This document shows positions 53,613-62,640 of a stretch of 64,000 nucleotides of DNA, one piece after another. A program made the position numbers and the translations under genes. The DNA is from UBA4416 sp040387475 (lineage in GTDB: Bacteria > Bacteroidota > Bacteroidia > B-17B0 > Aurantibacillaceae), in contig JAZKDT010000009.1 of the NCBI GenBank assembly GCA_040387475.1, positions 1 through 64,000 of the forward strand, in the 5' to 3' direction. Position 1 is the stretch's first letter, and each line of letters begins with the position of its first letter. The notes under the pieces were generated by a model, which searched no databases, was not told where the DNA came from, and was given only the letters and a program-made list of their open reading frames with translations.

Positions 53613-54482
53613 ATGAAAACTATTAAACTATTTTTATCATTATGTATTGTTCTTGCTTTAACATCCTGTGAAGATGTGATCCAGGTTAAGCTTGATCAGG
53701 GAACCCCTTTATTAAACGTGGATGCGTTTGTAAATGATATGCGCTCGCAACAAAAAGTGCGCTTAACCTACACCGATAACTATTTTAGCCAGAAGGCCAA
53801 TGAGCCTGTGCATGGTGCCACTGTTAATTTGAGAGACCTGACAGATGGCATCGATTATATATTTACCGATGACAACAACGGGAACTATGTTTTCAATTTG
53901 GCAGCTACAGATACTTTAGGGAGAGTTGGACATCGATATGAGCTAACGATCACGCATGATGGCAATGTTTTTAAATCTAATTCGCGCATGGCCAGAACCG
54001 CACAGGTAGATAGTTTGATAGTTGAGTATAGGGAAGCTGGTTCCTTTGGTGGCGAGGCAGGCTATCGTTTTTCTTTTTTAGGTACTGATCCAGTGGGAGA
54101 TACTTCTGATTTTTACTGGATCAAATCATACCGTAATGGGGTGTTTTTTAATCGCGGTGGTGACATTAACATATGCGAAAACGCGGCTTTTGGTGCGGGC
54201 GCCGACGGGCTTATTTTTATAACACCGGTTGCCGAAGGAATTACGCCGGGCGGCGAACGGTTTCAGAAAAATGATGTCTGCCGCGCAGAAATACATTCTA
54301 TCAATTTAGAAACGTATAATTTTTTAAACCAGGTGTTCACACAAACAACAAATTCGGGATTATTTGCCACCAGCCCCGAAAACATAAAAACCAATATTAC
54401 CAATACAACCAGCGAAAAGGTAAAAGTAGTAGGATGGTTTTGTATGAGTGCGGTTGGATTTAGAGAAAGAGTAGCAGAGTAA
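53613..54482 (+). CDS. DUF4249 surface lipoprotein
   Basis: 289 residues with lipobox LTSCEDVIQVKLD. PLLNVDAFVNDMRSQQKVRLTYTDNYFS, GATVNLRDLTDGIDYIF and DDNNGNYVF are DUF4249 signatures. Such proteins are encoded directly after a TonB receptor and are thought to act as its outer-membrane binding partner, as SusD does for SusC. That function is not proven. It ends tail to tail with the L,D-transpeptidase gene. Confidence 0.88.
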   Translation: MKTIKLFLSLCIVLALTSCEDVIQVKLDQGTPLLNVDAFVNDMRSQQKVRLTYTDNYFSQKANEPVHGATVNLRDLTDGIDYIFTDDNNGNYVFNLAATDTLGRVGHRYELTITHDGNVFKSNSRMARTAQVDSLIVEYREAGSFGGEAGYRFSFLGTDPVGDTSDFYWIKSYRNGVFFNRGGDINICENAAFGAGADGLIFITPVAEGITPGGERFQKNDVCRAEIHSINLETYNFLNQVFTQTTNSGLFATSPENIKTNITNTTSEKVKVVGWFCMSAVGFRERVAE

Positions 54483-54541
54483 TTGATTTAAGATGAAGGT
54501 GGAATGTAAAGGAGTTAAGGATTTGTTTTCACCTGGATCAT

Positions 54542-56173
54542 TTACCTTTTATCTGTTTTATAAATAAGATTCATCATCTCTTCATCTTTTCGGTATACAT
54601 CAATATACAGCTTTAACCCTGTACTATCTGCATGAGCCGTATAGTAACGTGTATAGATGGGAAGAGGTTTCTTTAATTTTAATTTACGCTGCTCTTGTTT
54701 TGCAAAATATACCTGTAAACTATCGTGTGTGTAATGCACACTATCATCTCTTACTAAAAAATCGGCAAAATCAACAAATTTTTCTAACCGAATGCATCCG
54801 TGGCTTTGAGCACGAGAACTGGTTTTAAAATAACGTTTAGAATTGGTGTCATGTAAATACACACCAAAAGGATTATGAAAATTGAATTTTACAACGCCTA
54901 AGCTATTTTCTTCGCCAATGCGCTGCCTGAATCTTACCGGCAAATAATCTTTCGTATACCGTCTCCACGGAATTTTTGTATAGTCCAATACTTTATCTCC
55001 TGCGCCCAGCACTTCAAAGTTCTTTTTTCTAATATAAGAGGTATCGCGTTGCACTGCAGGTAAAATTTCTTTGGTGGCAATACTGATAGGAACGTTCCAG
55101 TAGGGGTAAATCAGCATATGATCTATTTTGCTTCTCAAGATTGGGGTTTGGTGATCAGGCTTTCCGCAAACAATAGCAGATTGCATAACTACCGTATCCT
55201 TTTCAAACACAATCAGCCAAAAAGCAGGTATGTTGATAAATGCATATTTATCAGGAAATTTATTTTCCCAACGCCAGCGTTCCATCGCCATGCAAATTTG
55301 TTTAATGGTTTTTTCACGATTATATGAGAGCGCCTGCGTTGTATATTTTCCTAATTTACCATCAGGCTGTATGAACCATTTTTTTTGAAATTTATTCAAC
55401 GCTTTCGCTAAGCGCACGCTGTCGTTATCTGCAGAAATAGTATCATAAAACCCTTGTTTTTTTAAACTTTTAATAATCAGATCACGCTTAATGATGGAAT
55501 CTTTCTGGGTGACAAAAGGAATAGAATCCAGTTGGAATAAAGAAGGATCGTTTAAAATGGTTGCTAATTCTTTTTTTAGCATGCGATAGTCATAGAATTT
55601 AGGTTCTAATGAATCCACAGATGCTTTTAAATTGCCATGTTTATATCCGCTTACTAAAATGCTGTCCCAGCCTTTATCAAGCTTGCTAAAGTTAGTTTGT
55701 AATAAAAGACTATCTGCATAAAAACGACCTTTGTTTACATGCGCGCCTATTAAAAAATACGCGTCACTCATTAAAAGATCGGCTTTTACCAAAGAAGTTA
55801 CGTTGAGCAGTTCTTTATTCGAATGAATGGAAGCCAGGTGGCTTTTGATTTTTAGCAGGTGATAATTACCGGGAATCAAGCCATAGTAGTTTATCTTTTC
55901 AATAAGCTTTAGTAAACTATCCCCCTTCGCATTAAAATTACTTTTTTCAAACCACAAAAGTTGATTGCTGTATTGAGAACGGAAATAGCGATAGCAACTT
56001 AATTGAATGGAATCAACAGTAATGATAGTGTCTTTAGTGAGAATGCTTGCCAACTGTTTAGTTGTTTCTTTTTCAAGATCCTGGGGCTTAGAAATTTTAA
56101 CTACGGATTCCTTTGTTTCGTTTGAACAGGAAAAAATAAATACGCTAACTATTATAAAAAAACAAAGCCTCAT
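54542..56173 (-). CDS. L,D-transpeptidase (YcbB-like) lipoprotein
   Basis: 543 residues. The N-terminus MRLCFFIIVSVFIFSCSNET is a lipoprotein signal. A peptidoglycan-binding domain near 245-285 (FQKKWFIQPDGKLGKYTTQAL) precedes the YkuD catalytic domain, whose SHGCIRLEKF gives catalytic C460 and H458. Members form 3-3 cross-links in peptidoglycan or attach proteins to it. The size and order match the YcbB/LdtD group. The ATG lies in the terminator hairpin of the upstream T9SS gene, and the T run encodes the Phe-Phe of the signal peptide. Confidence 0.93.
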   Translation of the reverse strand: MRLCFFIIVSVFIFSCSNETKESVVKISKPQDLEKETTKQLASILTKDTIITVDSIQLSCYRYFRSQYSNQLLWFEKSNFNAKGDSLLKLIEKINYYGLIPGNYHLLKIKSHLASIHSNKELLNVTSLVKADLLMSDAYFLIGAHVNKGRFYADSLLLQTNFSKLDKGWDSILVSGYKHGNLKASVDSLEPKFYDYRMLKKELATILNDPSLFQLDSIPFVTQKDSIIKRDLIIKSLKKQGFYDTISADNDSVRLAKALNKFQKKWFIQPDGKLGKYTTQALSYNREKTIKQICMAMERWRWENKFPDKYAFINIPAFWLIVFEKDTVVMQSAIVCGKPDHQTPILRSKIDHMLIYPYWNVPISIATKEILPAVQRDTSYIRKKNFEVLGAGDKVLDYTKIPWRRYTKDYLPVRFRQRIGEENSLGVVKFNFHNPFGVYLHDTNSKRYFKTSSRAQSHGCIRLEKFVDFADFLVRDDSVHYTHDSLQVYFAKQEQRKLKLKKPLPIYTRYYTAHADSTGLKLYIDVYRKDEEMMNLIYKTDKR

Positions 56174-56195
56174 CTTGATAAAGATAAGGCTTTGT
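56155..56195 (-). terminator. Intrinsic terminator of the T9SS gene that contains the next gene's start codon
   Basis: Minus strand: stem ACAAAGCCT / AGGCTTTGT with an inner ATCTT / AAGAT pair, then TTTTTTT. The ATG of the L,D-transpeptidase (56171-56173) lies between inner arm and outer arm, so the two signals overlap. Confidence 0.75.
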
Positions 56196-56214
56196 TTTGA
56201 TTTGAAAAAAATAC

Positions 56215-57231
56215 TTATTTAGTAACGTTAAACTTACCCGTTTTTAAAACCTGGTTGTTCTTATCGGTTACGTTATACATATAAACGCCAGTGGCAAGGT
56301 TGTTTAAATTCATTCTGGCTTTACCCATCTCCATCATTTCAGTAGCTACGATTTTACCATTCATATCAAAAGCGGTTATCTTTACAGCGTCCGTGCTTTC
56401 AGTTGCAAAGTTGATGTTGCCCGATGCGGGATTAGGGAATACCGCTAATTGAATTAATGATTTTTGGTTTTCACTGATGCCCACATTATTATCTTTTAAT
56501 GCTGTTACAAACGTTTGCGCGCTTGTTCCTAAAGCTGATGTAAGGGTAGAATTTGAGATGGAAAATAAAGGCGCTTTAAAAACTAAAGCTGTACTGGGAT
56601 CGTAATAATCGTAATATTCTAAATTGATCGTAGCAGGGCCAATTGGTAATCCTGAAACTGTAATGGTTTGTGTAGTCAACACTCTGATTGCATTCACATA
56701 CGTATTTCCCGAAGGTAATGTTAAGGTACCTGTAGCGTCTGCTAAAATTTTGCATTGTCCGCTGAAAGTTGCATTATTTGCATACAGGACAGCTGATCCA
56801 CTGATAGCGGAAGTTGTAGTGCTGTTCAGTGACATTGGATATATCGCATAAACTGCAGGACTGCTGTAGCCCAAAGTTGCGTTTACTCCATTAATTGACA
56901 TGTCGCCACCGTAATATTTTAAATCGGAAGCACTTGAGCTGTAATACGCTGTGCTATTTGTTCCCGAAGAATATTTAACATTTGCCATCGTATACGATGT
57001 GTTTGTATTAGCAGTAGCTGTGTAATTTACCGCAGTAGCCGTGTTTTGAGAAATTGATCCGTAATTCCAAACAGAGCCAGCTCCGGAAGCTCCGGAAGAA
57101 ACTCCAACAGTGCTACATGGATAAGTTGAATAAAGGTCTCCGGAAACGTATGAGTGATTAGCCTGGTTCAGTGTTTGGGCCCCTGCGGCAAATCCTAAAA
57201 TTGTAAATAGTGATAGTAACGTTTTTTTCAT
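56215..57231 (-). CDS. T9SS type A cargo protein
   Basis: The frame opens at 57258, but ATG 57231 starts the signal peptide MKKTLLSLFTILGFAAGAQ; 338 residues. The body is a Ser/Thr/Asn/Tyr-rich beta region (NTSYTMANVKYSSGTNSTAYY) without a recognised domain. AVFPNPASGNINFATES, ITAFDMNGKIV, LNNLATGVYMYNV and TGKFNVTK form the sorting domain. Export through T9SS is expected. Strong terminator at the end; no clear -7 box in the 156 bp upstream. Confidence 0.88.
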   Translation of the reverse strand: MKKTLLSLFTILGFAAGAQTLNQANHSYVSGDLYSTYPCSTVGVSSGASGAGSVWNYGSISQNTATAVNYTATANTNTSYTMANVKYSSGTNSTAYYSSSASDLKYYGGDMSINGVNATLGYSSPAVYAIYPMSLNSTTTSAISGSAVLYANNATFSGQCKILADATGTLTLPSGNTYVNAIRVLTTQTITVSGLPIGPATINLEYYDYYDPSTALVFKAPLFSISNSTLTSALGTSAQTFVTALKDNNVGISENQKSLIQLAVFPNPASGNINFATESTDAVKITAFDMNGKIVATEMMEMGKARMNLNNLATGVYMYNVTDKNNQVLKTGKFNVTK

Positions 57232-57387
57232 GTGTTTGTGTTTTAATTGTTTATTCAAATGTATTTAAATTTCAGATAGTTACAAAATTTATTTCGGCAT
57301 AATCTTACTTGTTCAACTGTGTTAAAATGCTGGGTTTCCTTCTAAACGTAGTATCCGTTTTTTTTATTGTTACCTTAAGAAGGGTTT

Positions 57388-58797
57388 TTAAAACACCATT
57401 TTGCCAGGGTTTAAAATCATGTTTGGATCGAACAGTCTTTTAATATTTCGCATGAGTTCCATTTGGTATTCGGGAAATACAATTTCCAGATAGTCCTTTT
57501 GAACCAATCCAATGCCGTGCTCTCCGCTAATGGTGCCACCTAATTTTTTGCAGAGTTCGAATATTTCAACAATTCCTTTCGGTAATTCCCGTTCCCACAC
57601 ATCATCACTTAAGTCGCCTTTAATAATATTTACATGCAAATTACCATCACCGGCATGTCCGTAACAAACACTTTTAAATCCGTATTTTGCCCCAATATCT
57701 TTTACGCCTTTTAATAAAACCGGTAACTCGGCTCTTGGTACAACAGTATCCTCTTCTTTATAAACCGAATTACTTTTAACGGCTTCACCAACTTTGCGCC
57801 TGATTTTCCATAACGATGCTTTTTGTTCAGCGCTATCGGCCATTAAAATTTCATCGCAACCGTGTTCAGTCATGATATTACTAATGGTCTCACAATCATT
57901 AAACAGAACGTCCATATTATTGCCATCCACTTCAATTAACAACAAAGCTTGCCATTCCGGATCGATCGCAAAATTAACTTCTCCGGCATATTTAATACTC
58001 CAATCAATGGCATCGCGTTCCATAAATTCCATAGCGCTGGGAGTAATGCCGGCTCTGAAGGTTGCGCCAACTGCTTCACACGCTTTTTCGGCTGAAGTAA
58101 AGGGTACCAACATCAAAAGGTCATACTTGGGTAACGGAATTAATTTAAAAACTATTTTGGTGATGATTCCTAACGTTCCCTCACTACCAACCATTAAATG
58201 AGTTAAGTTATATCCGGTAGAATATTTTAGGGTGTTGGCGCCGGTCCAGATAATATCTCCGTTCGGTAATACCATTTCAATATTCAAAACATAATCTCGG
58301 GTAGTACCATATTTTACAGCTTTTGGTCCGCCGCTACTATGGGCTACATTACCACCAAGGGAGCAGCTTCCCCAGCTGGCAGGATCAGGCGGATAAAATA
58401 ATCCTGCTTTTTTCACTTCTTCCTGAAATACATAGTTGATTACCCCGGGTTCAACAGTAGCCTGTAAATTTCGTTCATCTATGTGCAGGATCTTACTAAA
58501 ATATTCCATACTGATAATAATGCCACCATATATCGGTAAAGCGCCACCGCTTAAGCCTGTTCCTGCACCACGCGCGGTAACGGGTATTTTGTGAGTGTTT
58601 GCAAGTTTCATGATCTCAGCAATTTCCTGCACCGTTTTTGGTTTTAAAACCACCTCCGGTTTGTAAACCAAGTCTTCGGTTTCATCCTGGCCATATTTTT
58701 CTAAATTGTCAACGTCTGATAATACAAATTCTTCACCGACTATTTGTTTCAGTAAAGTGATGTGTTCCGCATTTATTTTAGTGTAAGTACTTTTCAC
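57388..58797 (-). CDS. FAD-linked glycolate/D-lactate oxidase, GlcD-like
   Basis: 469 residues. FAD-binding type 4 domain: VTARGAGTGLSGGALP, SLGGNVAHSSGGPKAVKYG, MVGSEGTLGIIT. C-terminal catalytic domain ends CYGHAGDGNLHVN, SGEHGIGLVQKDYL, ILNPGKMVF. It oxidises a 2-hydroxyacid such as glycolate or D-lactate; the donor is not fixed. GlcE and GlcF subunits are not adjacent, so it is probably the single-subunit type. Starts 3 bp after the end of the preceding PH-like gene. Confidence 0.92.
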   Translation of the reverse strand: MKSTYTKINAEHITLLKQIVGEEFVLSDVDNLEKYGQDETEDLVYKPEVVLKPKTVQEIAEIMKLANTHKIPVTARGAGTGLSGGALPIYGGIIISMEYFSKILHIDERNLQATVEPGVINYVFQEEVKKAGLFYPPDPASWGSCSLGGNVAHSSGGPKAVKYGTTRDYVLNIEMVLPNGDIIWTGANTLKYSTGYNLTHLMVGSEGTLGIITKIVFKLIPLPKYDLLMLVPFTSAEKACEAVGATFRAGITPSAMEFMERDAIDWSIKYAGEVNFAIDPEWQALLLIEVDGNNMDVLFNDCETISNIMTEHGCDEILMADSAEQKASLWKIRRKVGEAVKSNSVYKEEDTVVPRAELPVLLKGVKDIGAKYGFKSVCYGHAGDGNLHVNIIKGDLSDDVWERELPKGIVEIFELCKKLGGTISGEHGIGLVQKDYLEIVFPEYQMELMRNIKRLFDPNMILNPGKMVF

Positions 58798-58800
58798 GTT

Positions 58801-59301
58801 TTATTTTTTGAAATAAAGGTTAATGATTTTTTCAGCTTCACCAGGTTGTTGAGTGCCAATTAAAAAAGGCTTACCATTGGTTCTGATTAATTTAATGCCG
58901 TTTTTACCGGATACATTATAACACCATCCATTTCCACTGGCGCTATAACGAACTCCCCAGCCGCCATAGTCGGTAAGCGGTGAGTAGGTGACAACAGCAA
59001 TAGATTGTATTTCTTCCCATTTAATAATTCGTTTAGAAAACGGGATGCCGGCAAATGTTATAAAAATGCCTTCACGGTTTATGAATGTTTTTAATTTTAA
59101 AACCAGGAACCAAAAAAATATCAGGCTGGTGAATACGATCAGGGCTATAAACAATTCGGACTCCTTAGATCCGTCTTTTGATGGAACAATATCAAATTGA
59201 ACAAGTGACGCAAGTACAATTATTAAAAGACAGGGCACGCCGGCAATTAAATAATGCCACCATTTATTAAATTTCTGTGTTTCACCGAAAGTGGATTCCA
59301 T
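58801..59301 (-). CDS. Membrane protein with PH-like domain
   Basis: 166 residues. Two membrane helices near 15-35 and 45-67 (VPCLLIIVLASLV, LIVFTSLIFFWFLVLKL) precede a soluble domain (IIKWEEIQSIAVVTYSPLTDYGGWGVRYSAS, IKLIRTNGKPFLIGTQQ) like bacterial PH domains. Function unknown. It lies between prmA and the GlcD-like gene at 3-7 bp, a tight operon. Confidence 0.7.
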   Translation of the reverse strand: MESTFGETQKFNKWWHYLIAGVPCLLIIVLASLVQFDIVPSKDGSKESELFIALIVFTSLIFFWFLVLKLKTFINREGIFITFAGIPFSKRIIKWEEIQSIAVVTYSPLTDYGGWGVRYSASGNGWCYNVSGKNGIKLIRTNGKPFLIGTQQPGEAEKIINLYFKK

Positions 59302-59308
59302 CTTTTAA

Positions 59309-60133
59309 TTATTTTTTTAATTTTATAACAGCCCATTCGTTTTTATGATAGCTTTCGTCAAAACTAAATCCAATACCGGTTGCCAGTTGTTTTAGTTCTT
59401 CTACGTCAGTGGTAAAAAAACCACTCAACAATAAATAGCCTTCTTTTTTTAAACAGGTATAGTAAGCAGGCAAGTCTTTTTTTAATACGTTTTTATTGAT
59501 GTTGGCTAAAATTACATCATATGTTTCCTGCGCAGGCAACAGAGAGGCATCGCCTTTTTTAAATTCAATATCGGAAGCATTATTGATACCGGCGTTTTCA
59601 ATAGAATTTTCAATGCTCCATTCATCAATATCAATTCCCGATACTTTAGCAGCTCCCAGTTGCTTTGATAAAATAGCCAATATACCGGTGCCACAACCCA
59701 TATCTAAAACGGTAGACTCTTTAAAAGAAAGGCTAAACATAGTTTTGCTCACAAGCCAGGTAGTATCATGATGCCCGGTTCCAAAACTCATTTTCGGAGT
59801 AATGATAATATCGTGTTTTACATTTTCGGAGGCAGGGTGAAAATGGGCGCGAATGCAAACCAGATCATCTACATAAACAGGATTAAAGCTTTTCTCCCAT
59901 TCTTCATTCCAATTTGTTTTTGGAATAGCGGTTCGAATATAAGAAAATACGAAATCGTCAAAACTGAGTTCTTTCACGAGGTGTTCATTGTCTAACTCTT
60001 CCTGAATGTAAGCATCCAGTCCGGTATCATTTTGTGTAAAACTCTCAAATCCCAAATCGGCGAGTAAAGCAATTAAAATATCAGAACCTGGTTCCGGTGG
60101 AGAAACAGTGAACGCGTATTGTATATAATCCAT
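59309..60133 (-). CDS. prmA: Ribosomal protein L11 methyltransferase
   Basis: 274 residues from ATG 60133 (MDYIQYAF); TTG 60139 is an alternative. Methylates ribosomal protein L11. SAM motif I is VLDMGCGTGILAI, then GIDIDEWSI and DVILANINKNVL; the substrate-recognition N-domain with FTQNDTGLDAYI precedes it, and ITPKMSFGTGHHDTT is the signature before motif I. The -7 box TACCTTTG ends 3 nt before the ATG, so the transcript may be leaderless. Confidence 0.95.
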   Translation of the reverse strand: MDYIQYAFTVSPPEPGSDILIALLADLGFESFTQNDTGLDAYIQEELDNEHLVKELSFDDFVFSYIRTAIPKTNWNEEWEKSFNPVYVDDLVCIRAHFHPASENVKHDIIITPKMSFGTGHHDTTWLVSKTMFSLSFKESTVLDMGCGTGILAILSKQLGAAKVSGIDIDEWSIENSIENAGINNASDIEFKKGDASLLPAQETYDVILANINKNVLKKDLPAYYTCLKKEGYLLLSGFFTTDVEELKQLATGIGFSFDESYHKNEWAVIKLKK

Positions 60134-60136
60134 GTT

Positions 60137-60144
60137 CAAAGGTA
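60137..60144 (-). promoter_or_regulatory. -7 box directly before prmA
   Basis: TACCTTTG on the minus strand, exact TAnnTTTG, 3 nt from the ATG. Confidence 0.6.
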
Positions 60145-60212
60145 TGAAATATGGAAAGGATGTGTCTGTTTTTGATTACGATTTATGAAATGCCTTTGTT
60201 TAATTTCTTTTA

Positions 60213-60246
60213 CAAAAAAAAGCCACCTGAATAAACAGGTGGCTTT
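60213..60246 (-). terminator. Intrinsic terminator of the small lipoprotein gene
   Basis: Minus strand: AAAGCCACCTG / CAGGTGGCTTT around a 6-base loop, then a run of T. Confidence 0.9.
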
Positions 60247-60265
60247 CCAAAAATAAAATTCAAGA

Positions 60266-60547
60266 TTATTTTAAAGTACAAGTTGTAGTTGTAGTTTTTG
60301 TGTTAGCGAAATTTCCGCTTTCGTTGTTATTAACTACATCTGTGTTAGAAGTTGGGCAAACTTGATTTGCTTCACCTTTTTTCATTTTACCGTATTTTAC
60401 TTCATAACTAGTAGTGCTTGTTGGATTTGGGAAGTAAGTAGTATTTGAGTTAGACTCAGAAACTGTACAAGAACACGTTTTTTCTTTTTTACAAGAAGCA
60501 AAAGTTACTGCAACTAATACAGCTGCTAACAAAGTGATTTTTTTCAT
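60266..60547 (-). CDS. Small Cys- and Thr-rich lipoprotein
   Basis: The frame opens at 60583, but ATG 60547 starts MKKITLLAAVLVAVTFASC, a lipoprotein signal; 93 residues. The mature chain begins KKEKTCSCTVSESNS and is rich in Ser, Thr and Asn, with two more Cys (VCPT, TTTCTLK). No family recognised; such short lipoproteins are common in Bacteroidota. Own terminator and about 115 bp upstream to tpiA suggest a single-gene unit. Confidence 0.75.
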   Translation of the reverse strand: MKKITLLAAVLVAVTFASCKKEKTCSCTVSESNSNTTYFPNPTSTTSYEVKYGKMKKGEANQVCPTSNTDVVNNNESGNFANTKTTTTTCTLK

Positions 60548-60664
60548 TTTTTTAAAGTTTAAGTTTTTAAATTGTATGAGCACTCTTAAACAAAGGTCGT
60601 ACCACGTTTGTTAAAAAGCATTTAAAATTAACATTTGAAATAAATGTACTTAAAAATCAGGTAG

Positions 60665-61423
60665 TTAGAAGGAGAAGATGATCTTGCAAAAGTCGTCCGC
60701 GTTCAATGATGCGCCTCCAATTAAGCCTCCGTCAACATCCTTACATCTAAATAGCTCCTGTGCATTTTGAGCATTGCAACTTCCTCCGTATAAGATAGAT
60801 ACGGCATTTGCTATTCCAGAATCGTATAGGTCCGAAACCACATTTCTTATAAAAGCATGCATTTCCTGTGCTTGAGTTGCCGTAGCGGTTTCTCCGGTTC
60901 CAATAGCCCAAACGGGTTCATAGGCAAGAACAAACTTTGAAAATTCATCAATGGAAAATTCTTTTAATACCGTTGTTAATTGCTCGGTAATTACCTTGAA
61001 ATGATTATCGGTTTTGCGCTCGTGGATAGTTTCGCCAACACAAAAGATAGGTTTAATATTATTCTTTAAAGCTTCCCGGATTTTTAAAATAAAATCGCCT
61101 TCCTTTTCTTTAAAGTATTGCCTTCTTTCGCTATGACCTACAAGCACGTAGTTACAACCTACCGAATTTAACATGGCGGCGCTTACCTCTCCGGTATAGG
61201 CCCCGCCTGTATTGGTATGGCAATTTTGCGCTCCTAAAAAGAAATTTTCTTTTTTAGAAAGCAGTTCTCTAACCGGTATTAAATAAGGAAAAGAGGGGAT
61301 AATAATTTTAGTAACTTCATCAAAATCATTTACCTGATTTGTGATCATCTCTACAAGGGTCTTTGCATCCTGCAGTGATTTATTCATTTTCCAGTTGCCT
61401 GCAACTATTTTTTGTCTGCTCAT
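60665..61423 (-). CDS. tpiA: Triosephosphate isomerase
   Basis: 252 residues. Interconverts dihydroxyacetone phosphate and glyceraldehyde 3-phosphate. N10 and K12 (AGNWKMNKS), H97 (LVGHSERRQYF), catalytic E169 (AYEPVWAIGTG) and the phosphate loop LYGGSCNAQN are all present. Its ATG overlaps the stop of the upstream permease by one base (TAATG), so translation is likely coupled. Confidence 0.98.
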   Translation of the reverse strand: MSRQKIVAGNWKMNKSLQDAKTLVEMITNQVNDFDEVTKIIIPSFPYLIPVRELLSKKENFFLGAQNCHTNTGGAYTGEVSAAMLNSVGCNYVLVGHSERRQYFKEKEGDFILKIREALKNNIKPIFCVGETIHERKTDNHFKVITEQLTTVLKEFSIDEFSKFVLAYEPVWAIGTGETATATQAQEMHAFIRNVVSDLYDSGIANAVSILYGGSCNAQNAQELFRCKDVDGGLIGGASLNADDFCKIIFSF

Positions 61424-62499
61424 TATTTTACTCTCACACGTGGATCCAACACGCCATAAGCGATATCCACAAAAATATTAGTTACCACAAATATGGTGGC
61501 GAAAATTAAGGTAGCTCCCATTACAACCGGTAAATCGTTTTTGGTAAGGGCTTCAAATACTTCATACCCAATACCTTTCCAGCTAAAAATATATTCCACA
61601 AACACAGCCCCGGCCATTAAACCCGCAAACCAGCCAGAGATAGCCGTTACTACAGGATTTAGTGCGTTTTTTAACGCATGTTTGGTGATAATAGCATATG
61701 TGGTTAATCCTTTGGCCTTGGCAGTGCGGATATAATCCTGGCTCATTACATCTAACAGGGAACTCCTCATTAATTGTACAACAATAGCAAGGGGTCTAAT
61801 GCCTAACGTAATAGAAGGTAAAATAAGGTTCTTCAATTTTAATTTTTCTCCGTCCCACACATCAATATCATATAAACTGCCCGTTGGCGATAAACCTGTA
61901 TAATCTGCCAGAACATAACCAAATAACCAGGCAATAATCAAACCCACAAAAAACGAGGGAGCTGCCATTCCTAAAACCGCTAATACCAATGATAGGCGGT
62001 CATAAATGGTATTGCGTTTGATAGCACTGATAATTCCTAAAAATATACCAACGATAGAAGCAATCACAATAGAAGTAAAAGCCAGAACGGCAGTTTCGGG
62101 TAGGGTTTCAATGATGATATCAGAAACGCGTCGTTTGGTGATATATGAACGCCTTAAATATGGTAGTTTTAATACAACAGATTTGTTTTGTCCAATGGTA
62201 AATAAAGCTTTCCAATTGTATTTTTCAGGATTCAGATACCAATGGCTTTGATCATTTGTATTGTTATGTATAGACACAGGCGAAAGGTCATTCAGGTACA
62301 TGGCATACTGCTCCATGATTGGCCTGTCCGTACCAAGATCCTTATGAATGGCTTCAATAGCATCTTTATTGGCCCTTTGTCCAAGCATAATGGTTGCAGG
62401 GTCTCCCGGTAATACATTAAACAGGAAAAATATCACAGTAATAACACCGTATAAAACCAGGATACTATATAATATTTTTTTTGTTATGTATTTTAGCAC
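61423..62499 (-). CDS. DppB/GsiC-type ABC transporter permease
   Basis: 358 residues with a GTG start and about six membrane helices. The N-terminal VIFFLFNVLPGDPATIMLGQRA and C-terminal EAA loop (RTAKAKGLTTYAIITKHALKNALNPV, then FVEYIFSWKGIGYEVFEAL) are the dipeptide/oligopeptide permease signatures. Substrate peptide, nickel or glutathione not known. No DppC, ATPase or binding protein is adjacent, so the partners must be elsewhere. It shares an operon with tpiA. Confidence 0.92.
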   Translation of the reverse strand: MLKYITKKILYSILVLYGVITVIFFLFNVLPGDPATIMLGQRANKDAIEAIHKDLGTDRPIMEQYAMYLNDLSPVSIHNNTNDQSHWYLNPEKYNWKALFTIGQNKSVVLKLPYLRRSYITKRRVSDIIIETLPETAVLAFTSIVIASIVGIFLGIISAIKRNTIYDRLSLVLAVLGMAAPSFFVGLIIAWLFGYVLADYTGLSPTGSLYDIDVWDGEKLKLKNLILPSITLGIRPLAIVVQLMRSSLLDVMSQDYIRTAKAKGLTTYAIITKHALKNALNPVVTAISGWFAGLMAGAVFVEYIFSWKGIGYEVFEALTKNDLPVVMGATLIFATIFVVTNIFVDIAYGVLDPRVRVK

Positions 62500-62585
62500 A
62501 ATCCAGACGACAGGTTCAACAATCTGCTAAGTAAGTAAAATTATTCAGTATATAAAATATTTTCGGCGAAATTTAAACTTTATGG

Positions 62586-62613
62586 TTTGCATTAAAATTT
62601 TAAGGTAACTTTG
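62586..62613 (+). promoter_or_regulatory. Promoter of the patatin-like gene
   Basis: TTTG (62586-62589), a 16-bp spacer and TAACTTTG (62606-62613) match both Bacteroidota elements. The start would be about 22 nt before the ATG. Confidence 0.6.
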
Positions 62614-62640
62614 TATTGCTTGAGATCAAACAGCAAAATA

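Noticed and set aside
57301..57387. Possible terminator of the GlcD-like gene (ACCCTT / AAGGT)
   Set aside because: The stem has a bulge and is not followed by a T run on the minus strand.
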